Shown piece by piece: positions 44,774 through 55,885 of a DNA stretch of 64,000 bases (its first letter is position 1; every line of letters starts with the position of its first letter). The stretch covers positions 6,620,473-6,684,472 of the forward strand of contig NW_023503423.1 of NCBI RefSeq assembly GCF_014529535.1, in the 5' to 3' direction. The notes under the pieces were generated by a model, which ran no database searches, was not told the origin of the DNA, and saw only the letters and a list, made by a program, of their open reading frames with translations. The stretch is from Bradysia coprophila. Lineage: Eukaryota > Arthropoda > Insecta > Diptera > Sciaridae. The position numbers and the translations under genes were made by a program.

Positions 44774-46716
44774 ATGGTAACAGTTTCGATGGCGACGTTC
44801 TACATTTTTACTTGGTTTTTATGGCTCCAAGTAATTCGAATTTACGGTGATGGTAATTATGACTGGGAATGGTTACCTATTCTACATAGTCGAATCAGAG
44901 GCGCCGATTTTAAATTCGTTCATGGGGGGCTCATGTGGGGCAAAGAGCACAAAATGATAAAAAATGGTTGAAAACCCTAGGAATTTAAAGAATTTTTACA
45001 TTGTCATGGGGGGGAATCGCCCCCCTCGCCCCCGTATACTCGGCGCCACTGAGTCGAATTGAAATAACATCTTCATAATACGTAGATAGCGATCCACCCG
45101 TCAACTTTCCACCAACAATTCCAATAGCTCAAGGTGATTTTCTGAACTGGGCGGGTGACATACAAGTGTCAGACTTGTGGATTGCGACGCCAGCAGACGA
45201 AAACGATGTTCTCACAATGGCTAATTGGGCCGCACAGAATGATTTCAAACTGCGTGCATCAGGATTCAGTCACAACTGGTCGCCACTAACGGTGACCAAT
45301 GGTGACAATGGAAATATTGTTCTGGTCGACACAACATCATACCTGAATAACATTCAGGTACCAACGCAAATTTCAGCTTCTCAATACGCGGTAAGAGCAC
45401 AGACTGGTGCTAGTATGCTTCAACTACTGACATTCTTGGAAAAATACGGCTATGGATTATACGCATATCCAGCTCCGGGCGATATAACTATCGGTGGAGC
45501 TTTGGCTATTGGTGGACATGGCACGGGAGTGCCATATAAAGGAGAAAAAGTTCCACCCAGTCAGGCACTCGGGACACTCAGTAATTTAGTGATTTCTTTC
45601 ACGGCTGTCGCCTGGGACGAAACTGAGAACCAATTTATACTGAAAACATTCCAAAGATCCGATGTTGAAGCGAAAGCTTTCCTTGTTAATTTTGGACGCA
45701 CTTTCATCACAGAAGTGACCTTATTGGTCGGATTAAACTACAATCTTCGGTGTAAGAGCACTACATTAGTGACAAAAGATGAATTATTTTCGCTGATTCC
45801 AGGACCAAATGCCTTATCAACCTTGCTTGACGAAACGGGACGTGTTGAAATCATAACTTATCCGTTTACAAGCACTCCATGGTTGAAGATATGGTCAATT
45901 GAACCAACTAAGCCTCTCCTTTCTCGAGAAGTCACACAGCCGTTCAATTATATTTTCTCTGACAATTTGCCGAAATCCGTAACTGACATTATAGGAAATA
46001 TGACGAAGGGTGCGTGGGCATTGACCCCATTGTTAGGTACAACTATGTTGACTACGACAACGACTGGTTTATTAGCCACACTCACCGGAGATATATGGGG
46101 CCCGTCGAAAAATCTCTTGCTGTATGTTAAGCCAACAACGTTAAGAGTCACTGCCAATGGTTATGCGGTTATTACAGAACGTTCAAATGTTCAACGAGTA
46201 GTCAGTACATTTAATACATATTATGATGATTTGGTTGCAGCATGCCAAAGTGCCGGTGAATATCCATTTAATGGACCTGTGGAAATTCGAGTTACATCCT
46301 TGGACAATGCAAACGTTGTAGCTAACAGTGAAGTGCCGTCATTTTCTGCAATTCATCCGATAAACGATCATCCCGAATACGACACCGTTATTTGGTTCGA
46401 TGTTCTGAGCATACCCAATACTCCCTATTTGAATGAAGCCATGCGTTTATTGGAGCTGTTCATGTTGAATGAGTATAACGGAGACTATGCAAGTATCCGG
46501 CCAGAGTGGTCGAAAGGATGGGCATACACGGATGAAGGTGCCTGGACAGATATAGACTTTTATAGACAGTTCGTTCCATCTACATTCCCCAGTACAACAA
46601 ATGCGGATGGATGGAACTGGGCTGTGGAAACGTTAGACGAATATGATCCGAATGGAGTATTTACGAATTCGTTCATCGATGCATTGGTGAAAACTGTGCC
46701 TCAAGAAATTCAATAA
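44774..46716 (+). CDS. Bacterial-type cholesterol-oxidase-like flavoprotein (VAO/PCMH fold), probably horizontally acquired
   Basis: Exon 1 is 44774-44852, exon 2 45086-46716 (GATG|GTAATT ... CGTAG|AT, phase 1), giving 569 residues. Residues 1-25 (MVTVSMATFYIFTWFLWLQV) look like a signal peptide. From about 42 the protein follows the FAD-linked bacterial cholesterol oxidases (type II) that oxidise and isomerise the sterol ring alcohol: WIATPADENDVLTMANWA, GFSHNWSP with H89 in the position where this family attaches FAD covalently, VLVDTTSYL, QTGASM, then PAPGDITIGGALAIGGHGTG (157-174) for FAD binding, and SNLVISFTAVAWD. Residues ~245-500 match the substrate-binding half; FxxWNWAVETLDEYDP closes the FAD domain. 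Close relatives are chiefly bacterial, with scattered arthropod copies, so transfer followed by gain of a leader exon and intron is inferred. Activity on cholesterol itself is not proven. Codon use is as AT-rich as its neighbours. Confidence 0.85.
44896..45051. mobile_element. hAT-type MITE inside the intron of the flavoprotein gene
   Basis: Ends CAGAGGCGCCGA and TCGGCGCCACTG are inverted; the 8-mer AGTCGAAT flanks it at 44888-44895 and 45052-45059. A GGGGGGAATCGCCCCCC hairpin lies near 45008. Without it the intron would be only about 70 bp. It shares ends with the MITE at 12050-12208. Confidence 0.9.
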
Positions 46717-47643
46717 GTTTTGAAATGTTTCGTGTTTCGTGTAAGGACACATTTTACGTGATTTTGTTTGCATTTCCAGTCTACTTATCTATAGTTCGTA
46801 GAAGTTTTCAAGTAACAGAAAATGTAATTCGGTTCAATAAATGTTTCGGATGGAATTTTTGAGCCAACGAAAAGGTCAGACAGTTACTATAATTGCACGA
46901 TTGGACAAAGTGCGCCTTTAGTAATTTTATTGAATTTGCTGTATTGTCGCCTTTCCATAGAGCTGTTTGGCGTCTTTTTTCACTTTAAGCACCTTCTCCT
47001 ACATTTCACAGTGCGGCTCTGTGATAATCCTATCTTTAAACCCGAACGCATTTAATTTATTTCATTATTAGATTCGTCGATGGTTGATTTCCACCTGTGT
47101 AAATAGTGATGACACAGGCAATTTTCCCCAACAATATCAATTCAATTGCTTTTAATGAAACTTTGCATATTCACAAATGGGAAGTTAGAAATATTTACTG
47201 CAAATTAATGCTCCTTCCTGACGTAATTGCGACGATATTTGTATTGGTTGTGCGTCTAATCATTTGCATTATTAACGTTCATTGATGTTTAATGCAAATT
47301 TATTTTTAATACAGAACCGTCTGTGAATGGGAAACGATTTTTTTGTTGCGCCGAACGAACGAATATAATTGGACCTAAGTGTCACTATCCGAGTGGATTT
47401 TTTTTGCATTTTGAACCGGATTTAGCAGGCTCGTTTCTAAATTTGTGAAAGTAACCTCATCTGTAACATTTGAAAAATTCTTTGCCCTTACCGTCTGCTT
47501 CGGATTTCTCGTGTTACAAACGACATAGCAGACCTAATATAACACCTAGTACGTACAAATAAAAAAAAAATATCGAAATTGGCCGATTGGTCTTCCACTT
47601 CTAGAAGAATTTTTTGTGGAATCACCATCTATCACCAATGACC
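46717..47643. other. 3' flank of the flavoprotein gene
   Basis: AATAAA at 46836-46841 is a plausible polyadenylation signal. A degenerate element with AAAGTGCGCCTTTAGTAATTTT at 46908 resembles 50115-50250. No gene. Confidence 0.5.
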
Positions 47644-48080
47644 ATATCAGTCAAAAACACTCAAAAGAGTAAAAGTGACGCAAGTTCATGTGCATACTTC
47701 CAAAACAACTGATATCGCCGGAGGTGACGCATTCTGCGCTTGTACGCAAAAACTGTAACAGCAAAAATTTGACCAAAGAAATTCTAGAAACAAAATTTTA
47801 CCAAAAAAATTTTGGGTCACAAAGTGGCAGATGGTTCGGACGTATTAGGACATATTCTTGCCTATTTTAAAAAATTTCTTAAAAGTACTTTCCTTTGCCG
47901 CAAAATTTTTTTGGTAAAATTTTGTTTCTAGAATTTCTTTGGTCAAATTTTTGCTGTTACAGTTTTTGCGTACAAACGCAGAATGCGTCACCTCCAGCGA
48001 TATCAGTTGTTTTGGAAGTATGCACATGATGCACATGGACTTGCGTCACTTTTACTCTTTTGAGTGTTTTTGACTGATAT
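47644..48080. mobile_element. Foldback element, ~437 bp
   Basis: Arms of about 190 bp: ATATCAGTCAAAAACACTC, AAAAGTGACGCAAGT, CAAAACAACTGATATCGC, GTTACAG/CTGTAAC, ATTTGACCAAAGAAATTCTA, inverted from about 47890 to 48080. Both arms encode the same short frame on opposite strands, as expected for a palindrome. Related to the foldback near 41305. Confidence 0.8.
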
Positions 48081-48105
48081 CAGTTCTTTTGGAAGAATTA
48101 GTAGA

Positions 48106-48718
48106 TTGAACAAATTTAAAAAATTTGAAAAAATTAAAAAAATTTGAAAAAAATGAAAAAATTGAAAAAAAATTGAAAAAATTCAAAAAATTTGAAAAAT
48201 TTGAAAAATTTTGAAAAATTTTGAAAAATTTAAAAAAATTTTGACATATTTTGAAAAATTTAAAAAAAATTTAAAAAATTGAAAAAATTAAAAAATTTGA
48301 AAAATTTGAAAAATGTAAAAATTTTTGAAAAATTTAAAAAATTTCAAAAATTTTAAAAAATTTAAAAAATTTAAAAAATTTGAAAAATTTGAAAAATTTG
48401 AAAAATTTGAAAAATTTGAAAAATTTGAAAAATTTGAAAAATTTAAAAAATTTCAAAAATTTTAAAAAATTTAAAAAATTTAAAAAATTTGAAAAATTTG
48501 AAAAATTTGAAAAATTTGAAAAATTTGAAAAATTTGAAAAATGTAAAAAATTTTGAAAAATTTAAAAAATTTTAAAAAATTTAAAAAATTTAAAAAATTT
48601 GAAAAATTTGAAAAATTTGAAAAATTTGAAAAATTTGAAAAATTTGAAAAATTTGAAAAATATGAAAAATTTAAAAAATTTGAAAAATTTGAAAAATTTT
48701 GAAAAATTTAAAAAATAC
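48106..48718. repeat. Satellite-like (GAAAAATTT)n tract, ~610 bp
   Basis: Monotonous repeats of the 9-mer TTTGAAAAA and close variants (TTTAAAAAA, TTTTGAAAAA), with higher-order blocks: a run of TTTGAAAAA followed by TTTCAAAAATTTT recurs near 48340 and 48447. Confidence 0.95.
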
Positions 48719-50317
48719 TAAATCTAGGAAAAAAAATTGAGGCGAGCAGAGCTTACCAAATACCACAAGCGAACAAATTTGTTCTACCATACCCATCCAC
48801 ACACACTTAAAGGTGTTCTTATATGGGGCCTATATGGGAACTTCGAGGAGCCCTAGCTACGAAACGAAGCCGGTTCCCCCCAAATTTTTTTTTCTGGAAT
48901 GTCTTAGAATGATGACTAGAATCTACTCCCAAAATTTCAACAAAATCTAAAGAAGACTTTAGAAGATAGGAAACACGGACGGACGGACGGACGGACTAAC
49001 AAAGTAACGTAGGATTTTTTCATTTCGTTTAAAGTACTGAAACTGACCAAAATGTATGGAAATGGGGCTTCTTGGAAGATTTTTTGCGTGGCCAAATTTT
49101 AAGCTGCAAGAACGTGTGATAGCTCGTTGAACTCGTACGGACGCCTGGTTTTTTTTAATGTTAATTTGGAGTCATTTGTCTTTGAATTGTAGAACTTCAA
49201 TATTTGCTGTATATATGGTTCTGCAGTCTACGACAAAAATTTTTTTTTGAAATTTTTTCTAGCAATAGGACTTGCGTCACGGGCGCTATGCTAACGCGCG
49301 CCCATGATATAGATTTTTTACCATTTTCTTCGCAATTTGACGTGTTAAAAAGTACTTTGTCAGAGCAAAAAAAAAAACGTAAGAAAAGACATGTCACTCA
49401 AATAAGTCGAATCTTCAATAGGGAGGAAGCAGACTCCGATCTTTACGTAAAATGTATTTTCTATTTTGTTGCTTTCTGCTCTAACATTAAATGATTCTTA
49501 TAAGAAAACTGAATGATCAAGCGATTTGACTTATTTGTGGCAACATGTACTGGATTTTTCGAAGTTAATTTTTTTTATTCAGAACACAAAATTAAGATTA
49601 AATGAAGACCATTATTGAAGCCAGTTACTACTACCCACAACGTGCTCTTCTGCGACTTTCGTCTTAATTTGGTAGTAGCGTCTGTTAAAGAAAATCTGAA
49701 AAAATATGATTTTTAGGCTTCTAACTTACAGTTAAATGGGATGGGTCAGGTCCCTTGACTGAAAATTTTGTCAATAGATTTTTGAATCGTTCTATTCATC
49801 CCACGTACCATTTAAATAATAGTAGCGACTCTCTTGACATTTCCATGCATTTACAAGGATTTAGCCATTTCATTTCCTTTCCACTCTATTTTTTAATTAA
49901 GTCCTTAGAGCTTATGGTTTAAACAAGAGGCAAACAAAAAACATAAATTTCATTCTTCGTCAACTACAAATTACATGCATGGAATTTTGAAAACCGACAC
50001 ATTTTCCGTTTCATTGTTTTACTTGAGTTTTTGATTTCTCCACATAAAAACACATGAAAAATTCACAAAACACAAGTAAACAGGCCCGAACTAGCCAGAG
50101 AAGGCAACATGTAAAATCACAAGTGCGCCTTTTGTAATTTCATCTATTGGCGCCTATTTAAAGTGTTTTTTGCGCCTTTTTCTCACTTCAATCGACTTCT
50201 ACTACATTTCGCAAGAGCACCTTTTAGTAGCCGCGTTCAGGCCCTGCTACTAACTACAGAACAGAAAATGTGTCGGTTTTCAAAATTCCAATCGTTGCGG
50301 GCGATTTCTTTATTATT
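48719..50317. other. Non-coding region with dispersed repeats
   Basis: 48980-49308 is the diverged relative of the 43250-44293 repeat, including a short CGGA microsatellite at 48977. 49978-50005 and 50262-50290 are inverted copies of GGAATTTTGAAAACCGACAC. The remainder is featureless AT-rich DNA. Confidence 0.5.
50115..50255. repeat. Possible old hAT-like element with GCGCCTTTTGTAATTT body
   Basis: CAGGCCCGAACTAG at 50082 and CGTTCAGGCCCTG ending near 50248 are roughly inverted; the flanking 8-mers CAAGTAAA and CTACTAAC agree at five positions only. The body resembles 46908-47030. Low certainty. Confidence 0.35.
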
Positions 50318-50650
50318 GAATGTTCTCACCAATAATTTTCGATAAAAGTCATTGTAACCAACGCACTTCAAGCAAAAATGATCATATAGCGGAGGCTGCC
50401 AATTAAAGTACTATTTCTATGAAATTTGTTAACAGTTAGCAGTTGTCAAGCACATTGTCAAGTTTCAGTACAGTATTTAGAATACCACCGACGCACTTCA
50501 AGCATGAGTGTCAAACTTGATAGTGTGTCACACTGTTAAAAAACCATTTCATACATAATACTCTATTTGGCAGCTGTCGACTATGATCACTTTTGCTTGA
50601 AGCGCGTTGGTTACAATGACTTTTTTCGAAAATTATTGGTGAGAACATTC
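50318..50650. mobile_element. Palindromic element, ~333 bp
   Basis: Left arm 50318-50390 (GAATGTTCTCACCAATAATT, AAAGTCATTGTAACCAACGC, ACTTCAAGCAAAAATGATCA) is inverted at 50580-50650. The interior repeats ACGCACTTCAAGCA and has a further GTCAAG/CTTGAC pair. Confidence 0.7.
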
Positions 50651-50911
50651 ATGCTTGAAATTTGTTGCACTGCCTTTCCCCTGGTGAAAAACTTCATTCT
50701 CAAAGGCTTGAAATACGTGTTCTCACGGTCTCAAATCTATTGTCTTTTGAGGCGAGTGACCATGCATTTCGAATTTTTGAGACATTTTCACCCGGGTCGT
50801 TACGGTTTACGAACATTTCACGTGACTTTCTGTCGTAGGACTCTGACTTTCAGTCAAGGGAATAAGAAAATGTGACCCTGAGTATTCCAAAGATTATTTC
50901 TTAATTTTTTG

Positions 50912-50917
50912 TTTATT
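50912..50917 (-). terminator. Polyadenylation signal overlapping the end of the F-box gene
   Basis: On the minus strand the stop codon is followed at once by AATAAA (TGAAATAAAC), so the 3' UTR may be very short. Confidence 0.5.
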
Positions 50918-52144
50918 TCAATTTACCTCAATCTTCATTAACGGAACCATTGAATATATTACAAGGTCGGGTCGTTTGGTGTTCTTCATGCTCATCAATA
51001 ATCGACCTAATTTTTCCAAAAATGTATCACGATCATATGGCGCCAACAACGACAGGTACATTCGTTCCAAGCACATTGAATGGGTGATCAAATGGTATAG
51101 AGTTTCAGGATCAACTGGTGCTTTGATGATGTCTAAATGTCTCAATGTTGCGAACGAATGGCGTTGTAGTTTCGTAGTAAAATCGTTAAAACTGATTTGC
51201 TGATCGATCAGGCGCAGTGAATCTAAATTTAGTGATGCCAGAATGTCGATGAGCTCATCGTCGTACTTCATACATTTCAGGTCAAGGGATTTAAGAGTTT
51301 TCCTTGGAACCAGTGTCTTCAGAAACATTTTTATGTGGTTAGCAGCACCAACAGCCCGCACAAATTCACCATCGTCAACAATATTAAATCTGACGAGTGT
51401 GAGTGTCAGTTTAGTTAGATTTGTTACTTGTAGCACCATCCCCAAATCTCTGTAATTGTTTCCCAATGTTAATTCCAATATCTTGAGGTTTTTAAACTTT
51501 TCGAAAAAATCTTCGCCAATCGAACATTTCAATTCGTCACACAATTGAAGACACTCAATGTTTGGATTCTTTTCGAGAAACGAAAAGAGTTCTCCCATAT
51601 TTTCGCCGTCACTTACCGAACCCAATTTTATTCGTTTCAATTCGGTCATGTCGCGCAAGAACTCATTCAAATCACTTTGATTCAATTTAGATATTGTCAA
51701 CTCTTTAATATTATTCCTGTTGTTGATCCATTGTAACTGATTCGATTTGAATACGGCCAATGATTTCAATTTTGAAAAATCAAATTTTTTAAATATGCAA
51801 AGCACTTTGCCACGATCAGCAATACTATCGAAATCTAATCTTTCAATGACCGGAGAAATTAATCGCATAACACTGACCATGTCTGATCGACGTTTCACTA
51901 AATCATCGTCTCCTTTCGTATAGTAGTCAACATAGTCTACCATACTGAAATATCTAAACTGTATGGCAGCCCATGCAGACACTGTCTCTAATCGTTTACA
52001 TGTACGGCTAAGGTTTATCATGTCCCATAATTCCAAATAACTGCACACTTGCAACAAACAATGATCATTTAGATCCAAAAATGATGTACGAATTTGCTGT
52101 TCAGCAACACTTTTGCCCGAATCGATTTGATATTCACACTCCAT
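50918..52144 (-). CDS. F-box protein with leucine-rich C-terminal region, intronless
   Basis: A single open frame of 408 codons from the ATG at 52144 (MECEYQIDS). An upstream in-frame ATG at 52222 adds 26 residues of unlikely composition and is not preferred. Residues about 22-60 form an F-box (FLDLNDHCLLQVCSYLELWD followed by MINLSRTCKRL), which binds Skp1 in SCF ubiquitin ligases. The rest consists of irregular leucine-rich repeats of the FBXL type, for example LKSLAVF, IKELTIS, LKRIKLGS, IECLQLC, LKILELTL, LTKLTLTLV, LKSLDLK, LDSLRLI, LRHLDIIK, which would select the substrate. No membrane span or signal peptide. Such intronless F-box/LRR genes multiply rapidly in flies; the exact orthologue is not recognised. 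Substrate unknown. Confidence 0.85.
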   Translation of the reverse strand: MECEYQIDSGKSVAEQQIRTSFLDLNDHCLLQVCSYLELWDMINLSRTCKRLETVSAWAAIQFRYFSMVDYVDYYTKGDDDLVKRRSDMVSVMRLISPVIERLDFDSIADRGKVLCIFKKFDFSKLKSLAVFKSNQLQWINNRNNIKELTISKLNQSDLNEFLRDMTELKRIKLGSVSDGENMGELFSFLEKNPNIECLQLCDELKCSIGEDFFEKFKNLKILELTLGNNYRDLGMVLQVTNLTKLTLTLVRFNIVDDGEFVRAVGAANHIKMFLKTLVPRKTLKSLDLKCMKYDDELIDILASLNLDSLRLIDQQISFNDFTTKLQRHSFATLRHLDIIKAPVDPETLYHLITHSMCLERMYLSLLAPYDRDTFLEKLGRLLMSMKNTKRPDLVIYSMVPLMKIEVN

Positions 52145-52348
52145 AATGTAAGTTTTATTTGTTTTTTTTTTAACAAAAACTATTCCAATAATGTCACTTA
52201 AACAAAAGTTACAACGACACAACAGCTCGACGCGACTAACGAAAGTACGAAACAGATGAAAAACGGCGTCATCAACTTCTTGTACAGTTGATCAAGGTGA
52301 TATACTATACGTTACATTGGTTGCGTGATGATTATGAACCAGAACCAT

Positions 52349-54303
52349 CTTCTTCTTCTTCTTCTTCTTTTTCAGCCTGTTTCTATCCACTGCTGGATGT
52401 AGGCCTCTCCAACTTCTTTCCATTTTGTACGATCCATTGCCATTTGCTGCCAGTTTGTACCTGCAATATTCTTAATTCCGTTTGTCCATCTCTCTGGTGG
52501 TCTACCTATAGCTCGTCTTTTATATGGTCGCCAGTTCATGATCTTTTTGGTCCAACGTTCGTCTGTCCTTCTTGCAATATGTCCCGCCCAGCTCCATTTC
52601 AGAGATGCTATTCTTTCCATGACATCAACGACCCTGGTTTGTTGTCGAATCCATTGATTCGTCATTCTGTCTCTGAGTGTTATTCCAAGCATACTCCGTT
52701 CCATGGCTCTTTGTGTCACTCTCAATTTATCTTCGGATGCTTTTGTTAAAGTTAACGTTTCCGCTCCATAAGTGAGCACTGGAAGGACACAAGTGTCGAA
52801 AACTTTGCGTTTCAGACTATTATTCATTTTGCTTTTGAAAATTAGTCTGAGTTTTCCGAACGCTGCCCATGCAAGACCAATCCTACGTCTTATTTCTGCA
52901 GTTTGGTTGTCCAGACCTAACTTCAGTTTATGTCCTAGATATACATAGCTGTCGACTCGTTCAATGACAGTGTCACCAATTTTGATTTCTCTATCGTCCC
53001 CGATGTTGGTCATGACTTTTGTTTTCGATAAGTTCATCTTGAGGCCAACTTTGCTCGCCTCTTCACTTAACTGTTGTAGCATAAGCTGAGCCTGACCTAG
53101 ATTCGCTGCTATCGGTACAATGTCATCAGCGAAGCGGAGATTGCTCAGGTACTCTCCATTTATCTTTAATCCCATTTTACTCCAGTTTAACTTCCTAAAA
53201 ATACTCTGCAGAATCGCCGTGAATAATTTCGGTGAAATGGTGTCACCCTGCCTTACACCTCGGCCAATTCTGAATTTCTCCGTGCTCTTATGAAGTTTTA
53301 TACATGAAGTAGCATTTTTGTACACATATCGAATTGTGTTGGAGTACCTTGAGTCTACTCTACATTCGTCTAATGCGTCCAATATCGACCATGTTTCCAC
53401 TGAATCGAAAGCTTTTTCGAAGTCTATGAATAGCAAGACTATGTCGATGTTGTATTCACGACACTTCTCAATAAGCGTTCTCATCACCTGCAAATGGTCG
53501 TTTGTGCTGAAACCAGATCTGAAAGCAGCTTGTTCAACAGGTTGGTAGAAGTCGAACTTGTTAGTGTTCCTCTTCGTAATGATTTTCATAAACAACTTGT
53601 AGAGTGTTGACAATAGGCTTATGGGTCGGTAATTTTCCAGCTTTGTTATGTCTCCTTTTTTATGCAGCAATGTAATTACCGCATTTTCCCAGGCTTCTGG
53701 TACTTCTTCAAATTGGAGACATTGATTAAACAAAGCCGTGATTGCCTTTAATAATGAGTCTCCACCTAGTTTAATGGCTTCCACTGGAACACCATCTTCT
53801 CCGGGAGACTTTTTGTTTTTCATCTCGGCTGTTGCAGCTTTGACTTCATCAACAGTTATGTCGGGCATATCCTCCGATCCCACGTTTCTTATTATTGGTC
53901 TATCTTCGGTTTCTTCCGTTGGGCTCTGTCTTGCTGAAGAAAACAAATTCTCATAAAATTCTGTTGCAATGTTTAATATCGCATTTCGATCCGTTTGGAT
54001 CGTTCCTGTTTTGTCTCGTAATTTGAAGATTTCTTTTTTGGCGTTTGTCATTTTTTTCCGTAGGACTTTCATATTGCAGTTAGCTTCAATTATGTTTTGA
54101 GCCAATTGAACATTATATTTTCTTTCATCTGATCTCCTTGCTTTGTTGATACTTTTAGACAGGTTCCGGTATTCCACCGAATCTCGTCCTCCGTTTTTTA
54201 CCAACTCTGCTCTGCTTGCGATCAGGTCTAATGTTTCTCTGCTGAGTTTTGATTCTTTCCCTTGGACGGATTTGCATTTGGATTTCATGAAACCCATTAT
54301 TGT
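52349..54303 (-). mobile_element. RTE-type LINE, 5'-truncated, with 12-bp target duplication
   Basis: The 12-mer AACCAGAACCAT flanks the element at 52337-52348 and 54304-54315. The 3' end on the minus strand is a short (AAG)n tract directly after the stop codon, as RTE elements commonly end in a simple repeat in place of poly(A). The 5' end is cut inside the ORF, so endonuclease and promoter are gone. Intact duplications and an uninterrupted frame mark it as recent. Confidence 0.9.
52372..54303 (-). pseudogene. Reverse transcriptase ORF of an RTE-clade retrotransposon, endonuclease missing
   Basis: About 643 codons stay open. The first Met codons upstream of 54303 derive from flanking DNA, so there is no native start. 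RT motifs in order: KNKKSPGEDGVPVEAIK, VITLLHKKGD, NYRPISLLSTLYKLF, EQAAFRSGFST, LLFIDFEKAFDSV, GVRQGDTISPKLF, the catalytic LRFADDIV, LNLSKTKVM-like MNLSKTKVM, and YLGHKL. The C-terminal region (YGAETLTLTK, LGITLRDR, WAGHIARR, IGRPPERW) is characteristic of RTE/BovB-like elements. The N-terminal APE endonuclease (about 230 residues) is lost by 5' truncation, so the copy cannot mobilise itself, although RT residues appear intact. Confidence 0.9.
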
Positions 54304-54315
54304 AACCAGAACCAT

Positions 54316-54997
54316 GGCCATATGTTAATTTATTGCATTTTTTTGCCAATACACAGTGCTTCCTCTAGAACTGAAGCTACAGAGAGAGATAGAGAATATT
54401 GCAAGACAGCATTTAATTATAAGATGATATCATACGAGTTATAAAAAAGAAAAATAGTCTGTACGAACTCACACAACGGTTCAAAGAGGGTATCGTATTC
54501 AACTAAAGCATCTATCTAGCAACCACGTACACATTGTTTACAAAATTAGTAGAACAAAAATTGAACAGTGCCCACTCATACACTTCTAACATAACGTATT
54601 TTAGGCATCCTAATTTTGTAAGCAATGCGTATGCGGTTGCTAGAAAACTGCTTTGATTCAACGGTAGATACGTTGTATGAAAATCGCCAAATAAAAGGTT
54701 ATCATTTTTGAACCATTGTGAACGCTCGTACAGATTGTTTTCACAAATTTCTGTTTTGTAATCGATAGCAGAGATGCACGTCTATCAAAGATGACCTTCC
54801 GAAAATCGTAATTTTTAAACGTGGACGTGTCTTTACCAGTTTCGCTTATACCCATGGGACCAATTTTTTGTACGAATGATATTACAAATGAAACTTCTAC
54901 TGATTGCAACCCCAATAAGTTTTCCAGCTTTCTCTCCGTTTCCTAGGTACCCTGACTACTAGTGCACCAAATGGTGAATAGAGTGTTATGATGAAAG
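54316..54997. other. Intergenic region
   Basis: No gene. A short inverted pair around 54545-54670 (TTAGTAGAACAAAA..., CAATGCGTATGCGG) is weak. Confidence 0.35.
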
Positions 54998-55189
54998 AGA
55001 AGTAGATATTTTGACAAGTACCCCAAGGCAAGTTAAAATAAACTGGTCTTCTGTCCTCTCGCTCTCAACGTACCACGTTGAAAGAGAAGCAAATACTTTG
55101 ACAAGTACCCCAAGCGCGTGTGCAAATAATGTGTATCCTTGGTATCTGGGATACCGGGAAATTTTTTGGCCGAAAACCGGGATACCGGG

Positions 55190-55605
55190 AAATCCACCAA
55201 AAGAAGACGTTTTACCGTGAAGCCAGGGGAAATTGAAATTGACGGGAAATCGAAATTGATGAGAAATCATACTGACTGAGAAATCGAACTCACCGGGAAA
55301 TCGAACTCACCGGGAAATTGAAATTGACTGGAAATCGAAATTGATGGGAAATCATACTGACCGAGAAATCGAACTCACCGGGAAATTGAACTCACCGGGA
55401 AATCGAACTCACCTGGAAATTGAACTCACCGGGAAATCGAAATTGTGGAGAAATCGAACTCACCGGGAAATCAAACTCACCGGGAAATCACAATAGACGG
55501 GAAATCGAAAAAACAGGAAATCGAGAAAAACGGGAAGTCGATAAAAACGGGAAATCGAAATAGACGGGAAATCAAACTTTCCGGGAAATTAAAAAAAAGG
55601 GAATC
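55190..55605. repeat. Minisatellite of CCGGGAAATCGAACTCA units
   Basis: About twenty units of 17-19 bp, mostly ACCGGGAAATCGAACTC with ATTGAA, GACGG and AAAACGG variants, fill the left half of the element at 55115-56230. The same core CCGGGAAAT occurs singly near both of its ends, so the array probably grew from the subterminal motif. Confidence 0.85.
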
Positions 55606-55659
55606 GAATCGAAATGGCTGTGAAGTCAGAAATAGAATGTTTTGAAATTATAAAATCGA

Positions 55660-55885
55660 AAAATTTTCTCGCTCGCTCCGCTCGCGATCATTCCCTTTCT
55701 TCTCAAATTTCACAAAGTAGAAAATTAACAAATTTTCTCGCTCGCTCGCGATCACTTACTATCTTATCAAAAATTACAGACGCTGAACGTCATAAATATA
55801 GGGTTGTAGTCAGAGAATAGAATATTTTCAAAGTATAAATCGCTAAAATTTTTCGCTCGCTCCACTCACGATCATTCAGTAACTT
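55660..55885. repeat. Three copies of a TTTTCTCGCTCGCTC-CGATCA motif
   Basis: Near 55670, 55735 and 55848: AAAATTTTCTCGCTCGCTC, then GCTCGCGATCATT, CTTCTCAAATTT. Spacing is 65 and ~115 bp. Confidence 0.6.

Noticed and set aside
52145-52222. Upstream Met extending the F-box protein by 26 residues
   Set aside because: The extension is Cys/Lys-rich with no similarity to F-box N termini; the ATG at 52144 lies just before the expected domain.
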